Shown piece after piece: positions 18,593 to 26,653 of a stretch of 64,000 bases of DNA; the first letter of the stretch is position 1, and each line of letters starts with the position of its first letter. The translations under genes were made by a program, and so were the position numbers. Under the pieces are notes generated by a model. That model worked only from the letters and a program-made list of their open reading frames with translations, had not been told where the DNA came from and did not search any database. Where the stretch lies: the NCBI RefSeq assembly GCF_008152325.1, contig NZ_CP042243.1, positions 2,733,026-2,797,025 on the forward strand. The letters are read 5' to 3'. Source of the stretch: Crassaminicella thermophila (GTDB taxonomy: Bacteria; Bacillota; Clostridia; Peptostreptococcales; Thermotaleaceae).

Positions 18593-18608
18593 TGCCCAAT
18601 TTTCGGCA
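18593..18608. promoter_or_regulatory. Putative activator-binding site (UAS) of the lysine operon
   Basis: The palindrome TGCCCAATTTTCGGCA lies about 135 bp upstream of the -12 element of the kdd promoter, a usual distance for enhancer sites. It closely resembles the two sites before the activator's own gene (TGCCAAATTTTCATCA and TGCCGAAATTTCGTCA). Confidence 0.55.
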
Positions 18609-18618
18609 GTTACTCTCC

Positions 18619-20025
18619 TTATACCTTTATTTTATATTTTTTTATTTTGTATTGAAGTGTTTGTCTTGGTATTTGTAAACTGTCTGCTGCATGGCTTATA
18701 TTCCCATCTCCTTGCTCAAGGGCATTTTTAATCATGTCTATTTCAAGGTTTTTTAACGCAGTCTTTAATGGAACATTTTGTATGTCTATTTCCTTTTTTA
18801 TACTCTTTTTATTAAACCTTTCAAAATTCATTGGCAAACAATCTAATGTAATAACATCTCCATCCATTAAATTCATTGCCCCTTCAATAACATGCTCTAA
18901 CTCCCGTACATTCCCAGGCCAATCATAGTTTTGAAAAATTTCTAATACTTCATCAGATACACCTTTTACAGCTTTTTCTAATCTATTGTTAAATTTATCA
19001 ATGAAATATTTTGTAAGTAAGAGAATATCTCCTTTTCTTTCCTTTAGTTGAGGAAGCTTTAATGCTACTACATTTAAACGATAGTAAAGATCCCGTCGTA
19101 ACATCTTATTTTCCACAGCAACTAATGGGTCCTCATTGCTAGCAGCAACTATTCTCACATCTACTTGTCTTGTTTTGCTATCTCCAACTCTTCTAATTGT
19201 ACCATCTTGAAGTACTCTTAATAGCTTTACTTGAAGCTCGATAGGCATAGAGTTAATTTCATCTAAAAAAAGAGTCCCTCCATTTGCCAACTCAAATAAG
19301 CCAGCACGGTTATCAGCTCCAGTAAAACTCCCCTTTACAGTTCCAAATAATATACTTTCAAGCAAATTTGCAGGCAACGCTCCACAGTTTTGGGCTATAA
19401 ACGGCTTATCTCTCCTACTACTCGCTGCATGAATTGCATGAACAAATAATTCTTTTCCAGTACCAGTTTCCCCATAAATCAATACAGGAGAAGATGTCTG
19501 TGCAGCCTTCATAGCTAAATTCTTAACTTTGCAGATTTCCTTACTTTGGCCAATAATATCTATAAATGTATAGTTGGCACAATCTCCCTTACCTTTGCTT
19601 TTATTCCCTTTTTCCTTATTAATCAATTTTTCTTGAAGGGCTACTACTTTTTCTGATAATTCCTTTACATCTGTTATGTTCTTTGATATTTCTATGGCTC
19701 CTATAATTTTTTGTCTTGATTTTATAGGAAATGATGAATTTATTGTTGTAATTTTCTTTCCTTTATAATTCAAAAATGTTTGTTGCATATTAAAGGTTGG
19801 TTTTCCTTTTTCTATAGCTATTAACAAGGTGCTTGTTTCTGGATCTAAAGAAGGATATACATCCAAAATATATCTTCCTATAGCCTCTTCCCTTCCAATG
19901 TCTTCTAGCTCTGCTGCTGCTTTATTAAAATAAACTATTCGACCTCTCTCATCAATTATCTGTATCCCTTCTTCTATATAGTCTAAAATCCTTTCCATAT
20001 TTCTTCTAGAAAAAATCATTTCCAC
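18619..20025 (-). CDS. Sigma-54-dependent activator (PAS, AAA+, Fis HTH), probable lysine-operon regulator
   Basis: The protein has an N-terminal PAS domain (about 8-115: YIEEGIQIIDERGRIVYFNK), an AAA+ sigma-54 interaction domain (Walker A GETGTGKE, the GAFTGA loop as GSFTGA, Walker B GGTLFLDEI, and NYDWPGNVREL), and a Fis-type helix-turn-helix at the C-terminus (NISHAADSLQIPRQTLQYKI). A longer TTG-initiated reading frame exists to 20049, but its first codons are the Shine-Dalgarno itself (GGGAGGTG). I therefore place the start at GTG 20025, 9 nt after it. The gene ends 147 bp from the kdd promoter. Activation of the lysine operon is inferred from adjacency plus shared palindromes; the PAS ligand is unknown. 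Confidence 0.9.
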   Translation of the reverse strand: MEMIFSRRNMERILDYIEEGIQIIDERGRIVYFNKAAAELEDIGREEAIGRYILDVYPSLDPETSTLLIAIEKGKPTFNMQQTFLNYKGKKITTINSSFPIKSRQKIIGAIEISKNITDVKELSEKVVALQEKLINKEKGNKSKGKGDCANYTFIDIIGQSKEICKVKNLAMKAAQTSSPVLIYGETGTGKELFVHAIHAASSRRDKPFIAQNCGALPANLLESILFGTVKGSFTGADNRAGLFELANGGTLFLDEINSMPIELQVKLLRVLQDGTIRRVGDSKTRQVDVRIVAASNEDPLVAVENKMLRRDLYYRLNVVALKLPQLKERKGDILLLTKYFIDKFNNRLEKAVKGVSDEVLEIFQNYDWPGNVRELEHVIEGAMNLMDGDVITLDCLPMNFERFNKKSIKKEIDIQNVPLKTALKNLEIDMIKNALEQGDGNISHAADSLQIPRQTLQYKIKKYKIKV

Positions 20026-20040
20026 TTTATCACACCTCCC

Positions 20041-20081
20041 AAATGCCAAATTTTCATCACTAAATGCCGAAATTTCGTCAC
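20041..20081. promoter_or_regulatory. Paired direct-repeat operators before the activator gene
   Basis: AAATGCCAAATTTTCATCAC (20041-20060) and AAATGCCGAAATTTCGTCAC (20062-20081) repeat at a 21-bp interval, two helical turns. Each contains a 16-bp near-palindrome like the one upstream of kdd, suggesting autoregulation by the same protein. Confidence 0.55.
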
Positions 20082-20090
20082 ATGGTTCAA

Positions 20091-20115
20091 AACAAAAGCA
20101 GCTTTCGCTGCATTT
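20091..20115 (-). terminator. Terminator of the ArgS-like gene
   Basis: The GCAGC TTTC GCTGC stem (20098-20111), extended by flanking A/T pairs, has TTTTGTTTT following on the minus strand, just after the stop codon at 20121. Confidence 0.75.
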
Positions 20116-20120
20116 TGTTA

Positions 20121-20861
20121 CTACATTTTTGTTGGTGCATGTATATTAAAGATATCTAGTATGTCCTTTATAACTATCCTTATACCATTTATTATCTTTA
20201 GAGTAACATATAGTTTTCTTTTGTCAAGTTTCCTAAAAAGTATTTTTTCTTGAAATTTATAAAAAAGCTCACAAAGCTTTATCATATATTGAACAATTTC
20301 ATTTGGATTCTCACTTTTAAGAACTTTAGGATAAGCTAATATTTTTCTTATCATCATCTTTTCAAAAGGACTTATTTCATAATCAGATATATTAATAGGT
20401 ATATTTTTTATAGAAACTCCTTCTTCTTCAAAGATTTTAATAATCGAATAAATCCTGCTGTGCACATATTGAGCAGATCGTATTATATAAGTATCCAATT
20501 CTTCTTTTAAAGTATATTCTTTACATAATTGCTTTAAATGTATTTTGTTTAAGTTTTCATATTCCTTAAAGTCTAAAAGCTCATAGAAAATATAAGATTT
20601 TAAGAAAAAATTTATAAATCCTGGGTTTGCAATATCTATTCTTTCAAATATATCATATTTTTTATTTATTTGATTAACAATCTGCTCAGCTAAATCCATA
20701 GGATGTTTTTTTAAAATTTTAGATGTCTTCAGTGCTATATTAGTAGTATAATCACCATGTACATCTACTTTTGGTTCTTCTACTTGAATATCCTCTATCG
20801 CTATTTCATATTCAAAATGATCTTTTAATACTTCTTGTATTATTTTTTTTATCTTTTGCAT
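20121..20861 (-). CDS. ArgS-derived protein lacking the catalytic core
   Basis: About 246 residues. The N-terminal third matches the arginyl-tRNA synthetase additional N-terminal domain (GDYTTNIALKTSKILKKHP, then RIDIANPGFINFFL). The C-terminal half matches the ArgS DALR anticodon-binding domain (QYVHSRIYSIIKIFEEEG and the end INGIRIVIKDILDIFNIHAP). The whole Rossmann catalytic domain with its HIGH and KMSKS motifs, about 300 residues, is missing, so it cannot aminoacylate. It follows a ywiB homologue as argS does in Bacillus subtilis, so this looks like the ancestral argS position. The ATG at 20861 or GTG at 20870 could start it. It may be a tRNA-binding or regulatory relic; an intact argS must exist elsewhere. 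Confidence 0.75.
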   Translation of the reverse strand: MQKIKKIIQEVLKDHFEYEIAIEDIQVEEPKVDVHGDYTTNIALKTSKILKKHPMDLAEQIVNQINKKYDIFERIDIANPGFINFFLKSYIFYELLDFKEYENLNKIHLKQLCKEYTLKEELDTYIIRSAQYVHSRIYSIIKIFEEEGVSIKNIPINISDYEISPFEKMMIRKILAYPKVLKSENPNEIVQYMIKLCELFYKFQEKILFRKLDKRKLYVTLKIINGIRIVIKDILDIFNIHAPTKM

Positions 20862-20879
20862 AATATACACATCTCTACC

Positions 20880-21296
20880 TTACATAATCTTTATATTTAA
20901 TTTATTTGTACTTTCAGCCATCCCTTGTAAATTCACAAAATACTCGATACGAATATCTCCTTTTTTTGCATCTGTAATTGAGTATTCGATCTCCTTAGTT
21001 AGCACTTCCATGTTAAAGGTTCCATAAGGAGTATGATAATTTGTATTAAATCGTTTCCCTTTTTCAAATATTATTTCTGACTTTAATGCCCCAAATCTTT
21101 TCATTGATATTTTATCTTTTGAAAGCTTTACCGTTGTAGTGCACCCTTCCATACCAGAAACCTCTGTTTCTTCATAGATTAAATATATATAATCTCCTTT
21201 TTCATATAGTTTTCCTTCTGTAAATAATTCAATAGTATTTTCTTCTCCATCCATATTTTTCTGCATACCTTCAATTTTTAACATTACCTTCTTCAT
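20880..21296 (-). CDS. ywiB: DUF1934 (YwiB-like) beta-barrel protein
   Basis: A 138-aa protein matching the DUF1934/YwiB family, a calycin-like small beta-barrel (VKLSKDKISMKRFGALKSEI, YHTPYGTFNMEVLTKEIEYS). The molecular function is unknown. GAGGTG lies 5 nt before the ATG. It precedes the argS-derived gene by 9 nt, the same order as ywiB-argS in Bacillus subtilis, and follows ddl by 15 nt, so the three are probably co-transcribed. Confidence 0.8.
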   Translation of the reverse strand: MKKVMLKIEGMQKNMDGEENTIELFTEGKLYEKGDYIYLIYEETEVSGMEGCTTTVKLSKDKISMKRFGALKSEIIFEKGKRFNTNYHTPYGTFNMEVLTKEIEYSITDAKKGDIRIEYFVNLQGMAESTNKLNIKIM

Positions 21297-21311
21297 TTGT
21301 ACACCTCATTC

Positions 21312-22391
21312 TTATTTGTCTTTATATCTTTCTAATGCTAGCTGAATTAATTGATCAATTAATTGATCATAAGGAATTCCCGTTTGTTCCCATAATAAAG
21401 GATACATACTGTATTTTGTAAAACCTGGCATTGTATTTACTTCATTAATATAAACCTTATTTGTATCTTTCTCTAAGAAAAAATCAACTCTTGCAAGCCC
21501 TGTACAGTCTATAGCCTTGTAAGCCTTTATAGCTAATTCTCTTATTTCTATAGATTTATCTTCAGAAAGGTCTGCAGGAATAACCATTTTTGATTTTCCG
21601 TCGTCAAAGTATTTTGCCTTATAATCATAAAATTCATGCGAAGGAAGAATTTCACCTAATATAGAAGCTTTTGGCTCATCATTTCCAAGTACTGCACATT
21701 CAATTTCTCTACCATTAATAAATTCTTCTATCAAAATCTTTCTATCATGTTTTGCTGCTTCTTCTAAGCCATTGATTAATTCTTCCTTATTATGTGCTTT
21801 TGTTATACCAACACTAGATCCTAAGTTTGCAGGTTTTAAGAATACTGGATATTGAAATTTTTTTTCAATTAGCTCAATACATTCTTTTTTATTACCTCTT
21901 ATTTTTTTTCTCATGATTACTAAATATTTTCCCACAGGTAATCCTGAATATTCAAATATTCTTTTTGTATAGACCTTATCCATTCCTATAGCAGAAGCCA
22001 ATACCCCTGCCCCTACATATGGAATATCTGCCATTTCAAACAATCCTTGAATAGTTCCATCTTCTCCAAAGGGGCCATGCAATACGGGAAAAATCACATC
22101 CATTTTATCAAGAAATTTTGATTTTTCTCCATTAAATGGAATACATGAAGCCATCTCCTCATTATCTTCTTGCAATTGTTTTTTTGCTATTTCTTCCCAT
22201 TCTCCATTTTCAATTTTTTCAATAGGTCCATTATATATCATCCAATTGCCTTCCTTTGTAATTCCTATAGGAAAACAATTATACCTTTCTTTATTTATTG
22301 CTTTTATCACTGATGTTGCAGACATAAGAGATACTTCATGTTCTCCTGACCTTCCACCGAACACAACAGCTACATTCGTTTTTTTACCCAT
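21312..22391 (-). CDS. ddl: D-alanine--D-alanine ligase
   Basis: A 359-aa ATP-grasp ligase joining two D-alanines for peptidoglycan precursors in the cytoplasm. It has the signature VVFGGRSGEHEVSL at the N-terminus, the ATP-grasp elements FLKPANLGSSVGI and VLHGPFGEDGTIQG, and the magnesium-binding end VYINEVNTMPGFTKYSMYP. The omega-loop EFYDYKAKY has the tyrosine typical of D-Ala-D-Ala rather than D-Ala-D-lactate ligases. GGGGG lies 7 nt upstream. It heads a short run with ywiB and the ArgS-like gene. Confidence 0.95.
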   Translation of the reverse strand: MGKKTNVAVVFGGRSGEHEVSLMSATSVIKAINKERYNCFPIGITKEGNWMIYNGPIEKIENGEWEEIAKKQLQEDNEEMASCIPFNGEKSKFLDKMDVIFPVLHGPFGEDGTIQGLFEMADIPYVGAGVLASAIGMDKVYTKRIFEYSGLPVGKYLVIMRKKIRGNKKECIELIEKKFQYPVFLKPANLGSSVGITKAHNKEELINGLEEAAKHDRKILIEEFINGREIECAVLGNDEPKASILGEILPSHEFYDYKAKYFDDGKSKMVIPADLSEDKSIEIRELAIKAYKAIDCTGLARVDFFLEKDTNKVYINEVNTMPGFTKYSMYPLLWEQTGIPYDQLIDQLIQLALERYKDK

Positions 22392-22497
22392 GACTTAACC
22401 CCCAAAGTAAATGATTTTTTATATAATTCATTAATATTCTATACTTATAGGATTTATTAATCAAATCATTTTTTAAAGTCACCAATAATAAATTAAA

Positions 22498-22530
22498 TAT
22501 GCAGTTGCTTTGTATAAAACAACTGCATAT
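22498..22530 (-). terminator. Terminator of sleB-ypeB
   Basis: The ATATGCAGTTG / CAACTGCATAT inverted repeat lies directly after the ypeB stop codon and separates it from ddl. Confidence 0.75.
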
Positions 22531-22535
22531 TTTTC

Positions 22536-23897
22536 CTAAATCATTAATGTTCCATTTTCATTCTTAATAAGCTTTAATATTTTTTCTTCTTCGCCAGTAT
22601 TAGCATTAATGTATACTAAGAATTTATCTCCCTTATAGTTTGCCTCAAATTCATAACAATAAATTTCTCCAAAAGAACTAGTTGGAATGATGCATAATTG
22701 TGGTTTCTTTTCCACCTCTGCACGAACACTTACCTTCTCTCTTGCTTCTTTTGGTGTAATCTTTGGCTTTTTAATATCTCTTTTATAATTTGCAGTCAAA
22801 AAGTGGGTTGCATCAAAGCCTACAATTTCTCCATTGTCTAAAGCTACCTTAACTTTAATTAAGTCAGGATACATCAAAACATTCTCCTGTTTGTATACAT
22901 AATTTATAAGGACGACACCATCATATCTTAGTGTATAAGTAGGAATCATGTTTTTAAATCCTTGATTTTCTAAAAACTTAGAAGCATATTTTATTGCTTG
23001 TTTTGGAGAAATATTTGCTTTTTCTACTTTTCGATTATTTAAAATCCAAGCAATATATCCTTTTCTTTGGGTAATATCTATATATATAGGATTTCCTTTT
23101 CCTTTTGTCTGATTTTTAGGTATAACTTCAAAGCTGTACGTATCGATTCTGCCTTTCCCATTTGTAAGCTTTTCTACTTTATCAATTTTTCCATCTAAAG
23201 CTTTTATCACTTTCTTTTTTGCTTCTTCCTGTGTGATTTTATCGCCCTTTAATCTTGGACGCATTCCTGCAATTACATGCTCTGAAAAAGGTCCATCATA
23301 AATAAGCTCTGGATATTCTACCATTCTTTCTTCAAACTTTTTAAACTTTAATTGAATAGGATTCTCTTTTTCTGCTTCTTTGTTTAATTTTTTGCTTCCT
23401 TCTCTTCTTAGTTCACCCTTCCAAACAGTACCTTTTAAAGCCTTCTTTTGCAAATCATGTAAATCTTGTGCTAATTCTAATGCATAATTATGAAGTTTTT
23501 CTAAATTGTCAATTTCTTTTTCTCCTAATTTTTCTTCTTTAATGCTTCGATTATACATAGCAAATGTATAATCTCCTAATTGGCTTAAAAATTTTTCTGT
23601 CTTAGTTATATCTGCATGTTTGATAGGAAGTTGGGATAACTTTTCTTGAGCATTATAAGCATTCTGCCATATATTTGAATACAATAGAATATTTTCTTTT
23701 GTTTGGGAAGATACCATTAATTTTGATAAATCAGTAGTAATGGTTTCTACACTTGTCATTAAATCATAATACATTCTTTGAAATTGATTATCTAAAAATG
23801 TATAGTAATCATTTTTTTCTTTATATTGATTATAGCCCCATATACCTGTAGCTACCAAAGCAACAACAAGAATAATTAAGAGTGTATATCTTTTCAT
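22536..23897 (-). CDS. ypeB: Germination protein YpeB
   Basis: A 453-aa spore protein with one N-terminal membrane segment (LLIILVVALVATGIWGY), a helical central region and C-terminal PepSY-type domains (AREKVSVRAEVEKKPQLCII, FLVYINANTGEEEKILKL). YpeB stabilises and localises the cortex-lytic enzyme SleB in dormant spores, and the two are mutually dependent. Here ypeB follows sleB by 12 nt, the canonical operon. Length and order match the family. Forespore (sigma-G) expression is expected from the family; I do not see a convincing promoter. Confidence 0.95.
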   Translation of the reverse strand: MKRYTLLIILVVALVATGIWGYNQYKEKNDYYTFLDNQFQRMYYDLMTSVETITTDLSKLMVSSQTKENILLYSNIWQNAYNAQEKLSQLPIKHADITKTEKFLSQLGDYTFAMYNRSIKEEKLGEKEIDNLEKLHNYALELAQDLHDLQKKALKGTVWKGELRREGSKKLNKEAEKENPIQLKFKKFEERMVEYPELIYDGPFSEHVIAGMRPRLKGDKITQEEAKKKVIKALDGKIDKVEKLTNGKGRIDTYSFEVIPKNQTKGKGNPIYIDITQRKGYIAWILNNRKVEKANISPKQAIKYASKFLENQGFKNMIPTYTLRYDGVVLINYVYKQENVLMYPDLIKVKVALDNGEIVGFDATHFLTANYKRDIKKPKITPKEAREKVSVRAEVEKKPQLCIIPTSSFGEIYCYEFEANYKGDKFLVYINANTGEEEKILKLIKNENGTLMI

Positions 23898-23909
23898 TTA
23901 CATCCCTCC

Positions 23910-24614
23910 TTAATTACCGAACCAGTGTTTCCCTATTTTTTTAACTACCTTTCTAGACCAAATCCACTTACTAGTAGCTGTAGCAGGATTCCAATAATAT
24001 AAGCACCCTCCCGTTGGATCCCATCCATTTAATGCATCTTGCGCTGCCTTTATACAGCTATCCTCTGGTGGCAGATTTATTTGTCCATCACTTACTGCAG
24101 TAAATGCACCTGGCTGATAAATCACCCCTGCAATAGTATTTGGAAATGAAGGATGTCTTGTCCTATTTAAAATGACAGCACCTACTGCTACCTGTCCTAT
24201 GTATGGTTCTCCTCTTGCTTCACCTGTTATTGCTTTTGCCAAAAGTGTTACCTCATCATTCCTTGTCGTCCCTTGACTGCTAGGCCTATAATCTGCTCCT
24301 TTAGTAGTCTTTTCCACAGGAAAGCCTAACTTTTCTGCTGTTTTGGGTCCTACTACGCCATCAACCGTTAATCCATTCTTTTTTTGAAATTTTTTCACTG
24401 CTTCAAAAGTTCCTCCGCCAAATACACCATCAATCGGTCCATCATAATATCCCCAATTTTTTAATTTTGTTTGAAGCTGTTTTACTTCTGATCCGCTAGA
24501 TCCCCAATATAAAGTTTCTAAAGCAGATCCTATATTAAAATAGCTATCATATGTTAAGGATAAGCATAAGGAAATTATTATGAAAAAACTTATAAAAAAT
24601 AATTTTCTTCTCAT
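23910..24614 (-). CDS. sleB: Spore cortex-lytic enzyme SleB
   Basis: This encodes a lytic transglycosylase that degrades spore cortex during germination. It has a signal peptide (KLFFISFFIIISLCLSL), a PG_binding_1 domain (about 35-95: LQTKLKNWGYYDGPIDGVFG) and the Hydrolase_2/SleB catalytic domain (about 125-234) with the essential glutamate in AKAITGEARGEPYIGQVAVG. It ends KKIGKHWFGN. A start 18 nt upstream (24632) is possible, but its codons are the ribosome-binding site AAAGGAGG, so ATG 24614 is chosen. It is co-transcribed with ypeB. Confidence 0.95.
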   Translation of the reverse strand: MRRKLFFISFFIIISLCLSLTYDSYFNIGSALETLYWGSSGSEVKQLQTKLKNWGYYDGPIDGVFGGGTFEAVKKFQKKNGLTVDGVVGPKTAEKLGFPVEKTTKGADYRPSSQGTTRNDEVTLLAKAITGEARGEPYIGQVAVGAVILNRTRHPSFPNTIAGVIYQPGAFTAVSDGQINLPPEDSCIKAAQDALNGWDPTGGCLYYWNPATATSKWIWSRKVVKKIGKHWFGN

Positions 24615-24700
24615 ATTGTAGCCTCCTTTCATCCTTATTTTTTGTAGGGCTTTCTTTATTTATTCCATAAGGAAGGGTATGGTTATTTTTGGATATAAAA

Positions 24701-24730
24701 ATAGATTGAAGGATAAAACCTTCAATCTAT
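24701..24730 (-). terminator. Terminator of spoIIR
   Basis: The ATAGATTGAAGG / CCTTCAATCTAT inverted repeat overlaps the spoIIR stop codon and is followed by TTTTTATAT on the minus strand. Confidence 0.85.
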
Positions 24731-25422
24731 TTCATTCCCACTACCTTATCAAATTTTGATTTTGCGTACTCTAATATTTCGACAACTTTAAATTTTAGCT
24801 TTATTGGCATTTCATTACTACTTCTCGCTGTTTGAATCATTTTAAATTCTTCTTCTGTTAATACATTCATCATTTCTTGTTTTGTCCTTTCATCTGTCAA
24901 TCCATTGTTTATATCAATAAAACATAAAGGAGGAAATAACACACACCACCAGTTTGCCCCTTCTCCTTCTCCAATTACAACTCTTAAAGCTTCATAATTT
25001 CCAGCAGGTAATGTGATGGCTCCATAGTTTTTTGTGGGGAAATTAAAATTTCCAAGCATTGCTTTTACTGAATAATTACTATTATTTTTTTTGATTTCTT
25101 CTTTAGCAATCTTTTCTATATTGCTTAAATTTGCTTCTATGATCATTCTCGTTTGATCTAAGCTCTTTGAATTTTCAAACTTAGGATTCATCTCTTTAAT
25201 GATTCTATCCCTTACCTTTAACTTTAAAGCTTGATCCTCTTTAGAATCGCTATTTGCAATTACATGAAATCTAATTAGATGCTCTTTGTAGCTTTTTTGG
25301 TTTTTATATACATCTTTTGTAAAACTATAAAATCCAGCTGTTATAAATGCAATAAGTATAATTCCAATAATAAATCTCTTTTTTGCTTTCTTTATATATA
25401 CCATTTTTATATTCCTTTCCAT
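24727..25422 (-). CDS. spoIIR: Stage II sporulation protein R
   Basis: A 231-aa secreted signalling protein. It is made in the forespore under sigma-F and triggers SpoIIGA to process pro-sigma-E in the mother cell. The N-terminal membrane anchor (RFIIGIILIAFITAGFYSF) is followed by the family hallmarks HLIRFHVIANSDSKEDQALK and then ANWWCVLFPPLCFID. Length is typical. Starts at 25422 (GGGGGAG upstream) or 25404 (GGAAAGGA upstream) are both possible. It stands alone with its own terminator. Confidence 0.95.
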   Translation of the reverse strand: MERNIKMVYIKKAKKRFIIGIILIAFITAGFYSFTKDVYKNQKSYKEHLIRFHVIANSDSKEDQALKLKVRDRIIKEMNPKFENSKSLDQTRMIIEANLSNIEKIAKEEIKKNNSNYSVKAMLGNFNFPTKNYGAITLPAGNYEALRVVIGEGEGANWWCVLFPPLCFIDINNGLTDERTKQEMMNVLTEEEFKMIQTARSSNEMPIKLKFKVVEILEYAKSKFDKVVGMK

Positions 25423-25516
25423 AAAAACTCCCCCTATTGCTAATCTTTTATTATACTTTCAGTATTAACAAATAGGGGAAATTTTAAACTAAAATTTATA
25501 TATTTTTCCTTGGTAT

Positions 25517-26653
25517 TTATTGGGTGACTCCAACTCTTCTTATTTTCATATCTACATGAACCACTACTTCTGTTTTCGGAAAAATTTCATCCCAATTATC
25601 CTTTACCTTATCCCATGTATTTGGCTCATGTTTCCTCAGATATTCACCAGCTTGCACCAAATCTGCTCCAAAATCCTTCTGTATTTTTTTATAAGTTGAT
25701 TTTATTTGCTCTTGAATCTTTTTTGACAATGCTTTTTCTAATTTATTTATATATTTATTATCTAGGGGTTGATTTCTTACCTCAAATAAATGTTGTGTCA
25801 AATCACCTTCCCCCTTGACCTCAAAACTCGTTATTATTTTTCCATCTTTTTCAAAAACCTTCATCTTAGTTTTTGTTTCTGTTATTTCCATTGGAATAAT
25901 AAGATTGTCCACAGAAACATTAACTACACTATCCTTCATCTTATCTAACATATACATCAGTGCATTAGTCTCTATCTCTCCTAAATAACCTACCATTTTA
26001 AAATCTTTTAAAACAGCAGCACCTGCAATTTTAATACCCTTATCATCTGGTATTATTCTAGGTACTATAGCTGCACGACTTTCATGAAGACTTCTAAGAA
26101 TGTATCCTAAGTCTGCATCTGCAACTCTAGATGATACCCTTTTTTTTACCAAATCTCTTACGAATAATCCAAGTACAGGTTGTTCTTCTAGATTCACCTT
26201 TAAAACATCCTTCTGAAGACTTGGCGTAATCATTAAATTTACCTTTCTACCAATAGAAGGGCTCCTCTCTATTACATCTAATATTTCTCTTAATAATTTT
26301 TCCTCTTTTGCAAATTCTTCTCCTATAACTACAGCCTTCAGATGACCAAAATATGCAGTCTTATTGATTCTTGTATTGATAAGATCTATTATATCATTTG
26401 CATTAATTCCTACAGAAGTCATTAAAAAGTTTGGTTTCCCTTGGACTTTTCCAGCAATCAATCCTGTATTAGCATATTCAAAAGTTATAACATATCTATT
26501 TCTTTTTATGTCTGAAGCTTTCTCTTGTTCATTATATTTATCTACTCCGAACATGGTAATGAAAGCCCTCTTATCTATTTCTACCTTATCCCAACAACCT
26601 GTAAAAAAGACTATACTCATTAACCCAATAAAGATTATCTTCCATTTATGCAC
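25517..26653 (-). CDS. gerKC: Ger(x)C-type spore germinant receptor lipoprotein
   Basis: A 378-aa C subunit of a GerA-family germinant receptor. It has a lipoprotein signal (IVFFTGC, lipid-modified Cys20), the family start CWDKVEIDKRAFITMFGVDK, and domains continuing to TEVVVHVDMKIRRVG. It is anchored on the outer face of the spore inner membrane. It starts with GTG, with GGAGG 8 nt upstream, and overlaps the B-subunit gene by 8 bp. Naming as gerK follows the usual clostridial receptor; the exact germinant cannot be told from sequence. Confidence 0.9.
   Translation of the reverse strand: MHKWKIIFIGLMSIVFFTGCWDKVEIDKRAFITMFGVDKYNEQEKASDIKRNRYVITFEYANTGLIAGKVQGKPNFLMTSVGINANDIIDLINTRINKTAYFGHLKAVVIGEEFAKEEKLLREILDVIERSPSIGRKVNLMITPSLQKDVLKVNLEEQPVLGLFVRDLVKKRVSSRVADADLGYILRSLHESRAAIVPRIIPDDKGIKIAGAAVLKDFKMVGYLGEIETNALMYMLDKMKDSVVNVSVDNLIIPMEITETKTKMKVFEKDGKIITSFEVKGEGDLTQHLFEVRNQPLDNKYINKLEKALSKKIQEQIKSTYKKIQKDFGADLVQAGEYLRKHEPNTWDKVKDNWDEIFPKTEVVVHVDMKIRRVGVTQ

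Noticed and set aside
20026-20049. TTG start at 20049 for the sigma-54 activator
   Set aside because: The extra codons consist of the Shine-Dalgarno GGGAGGTG that serves the GTG at 20025.
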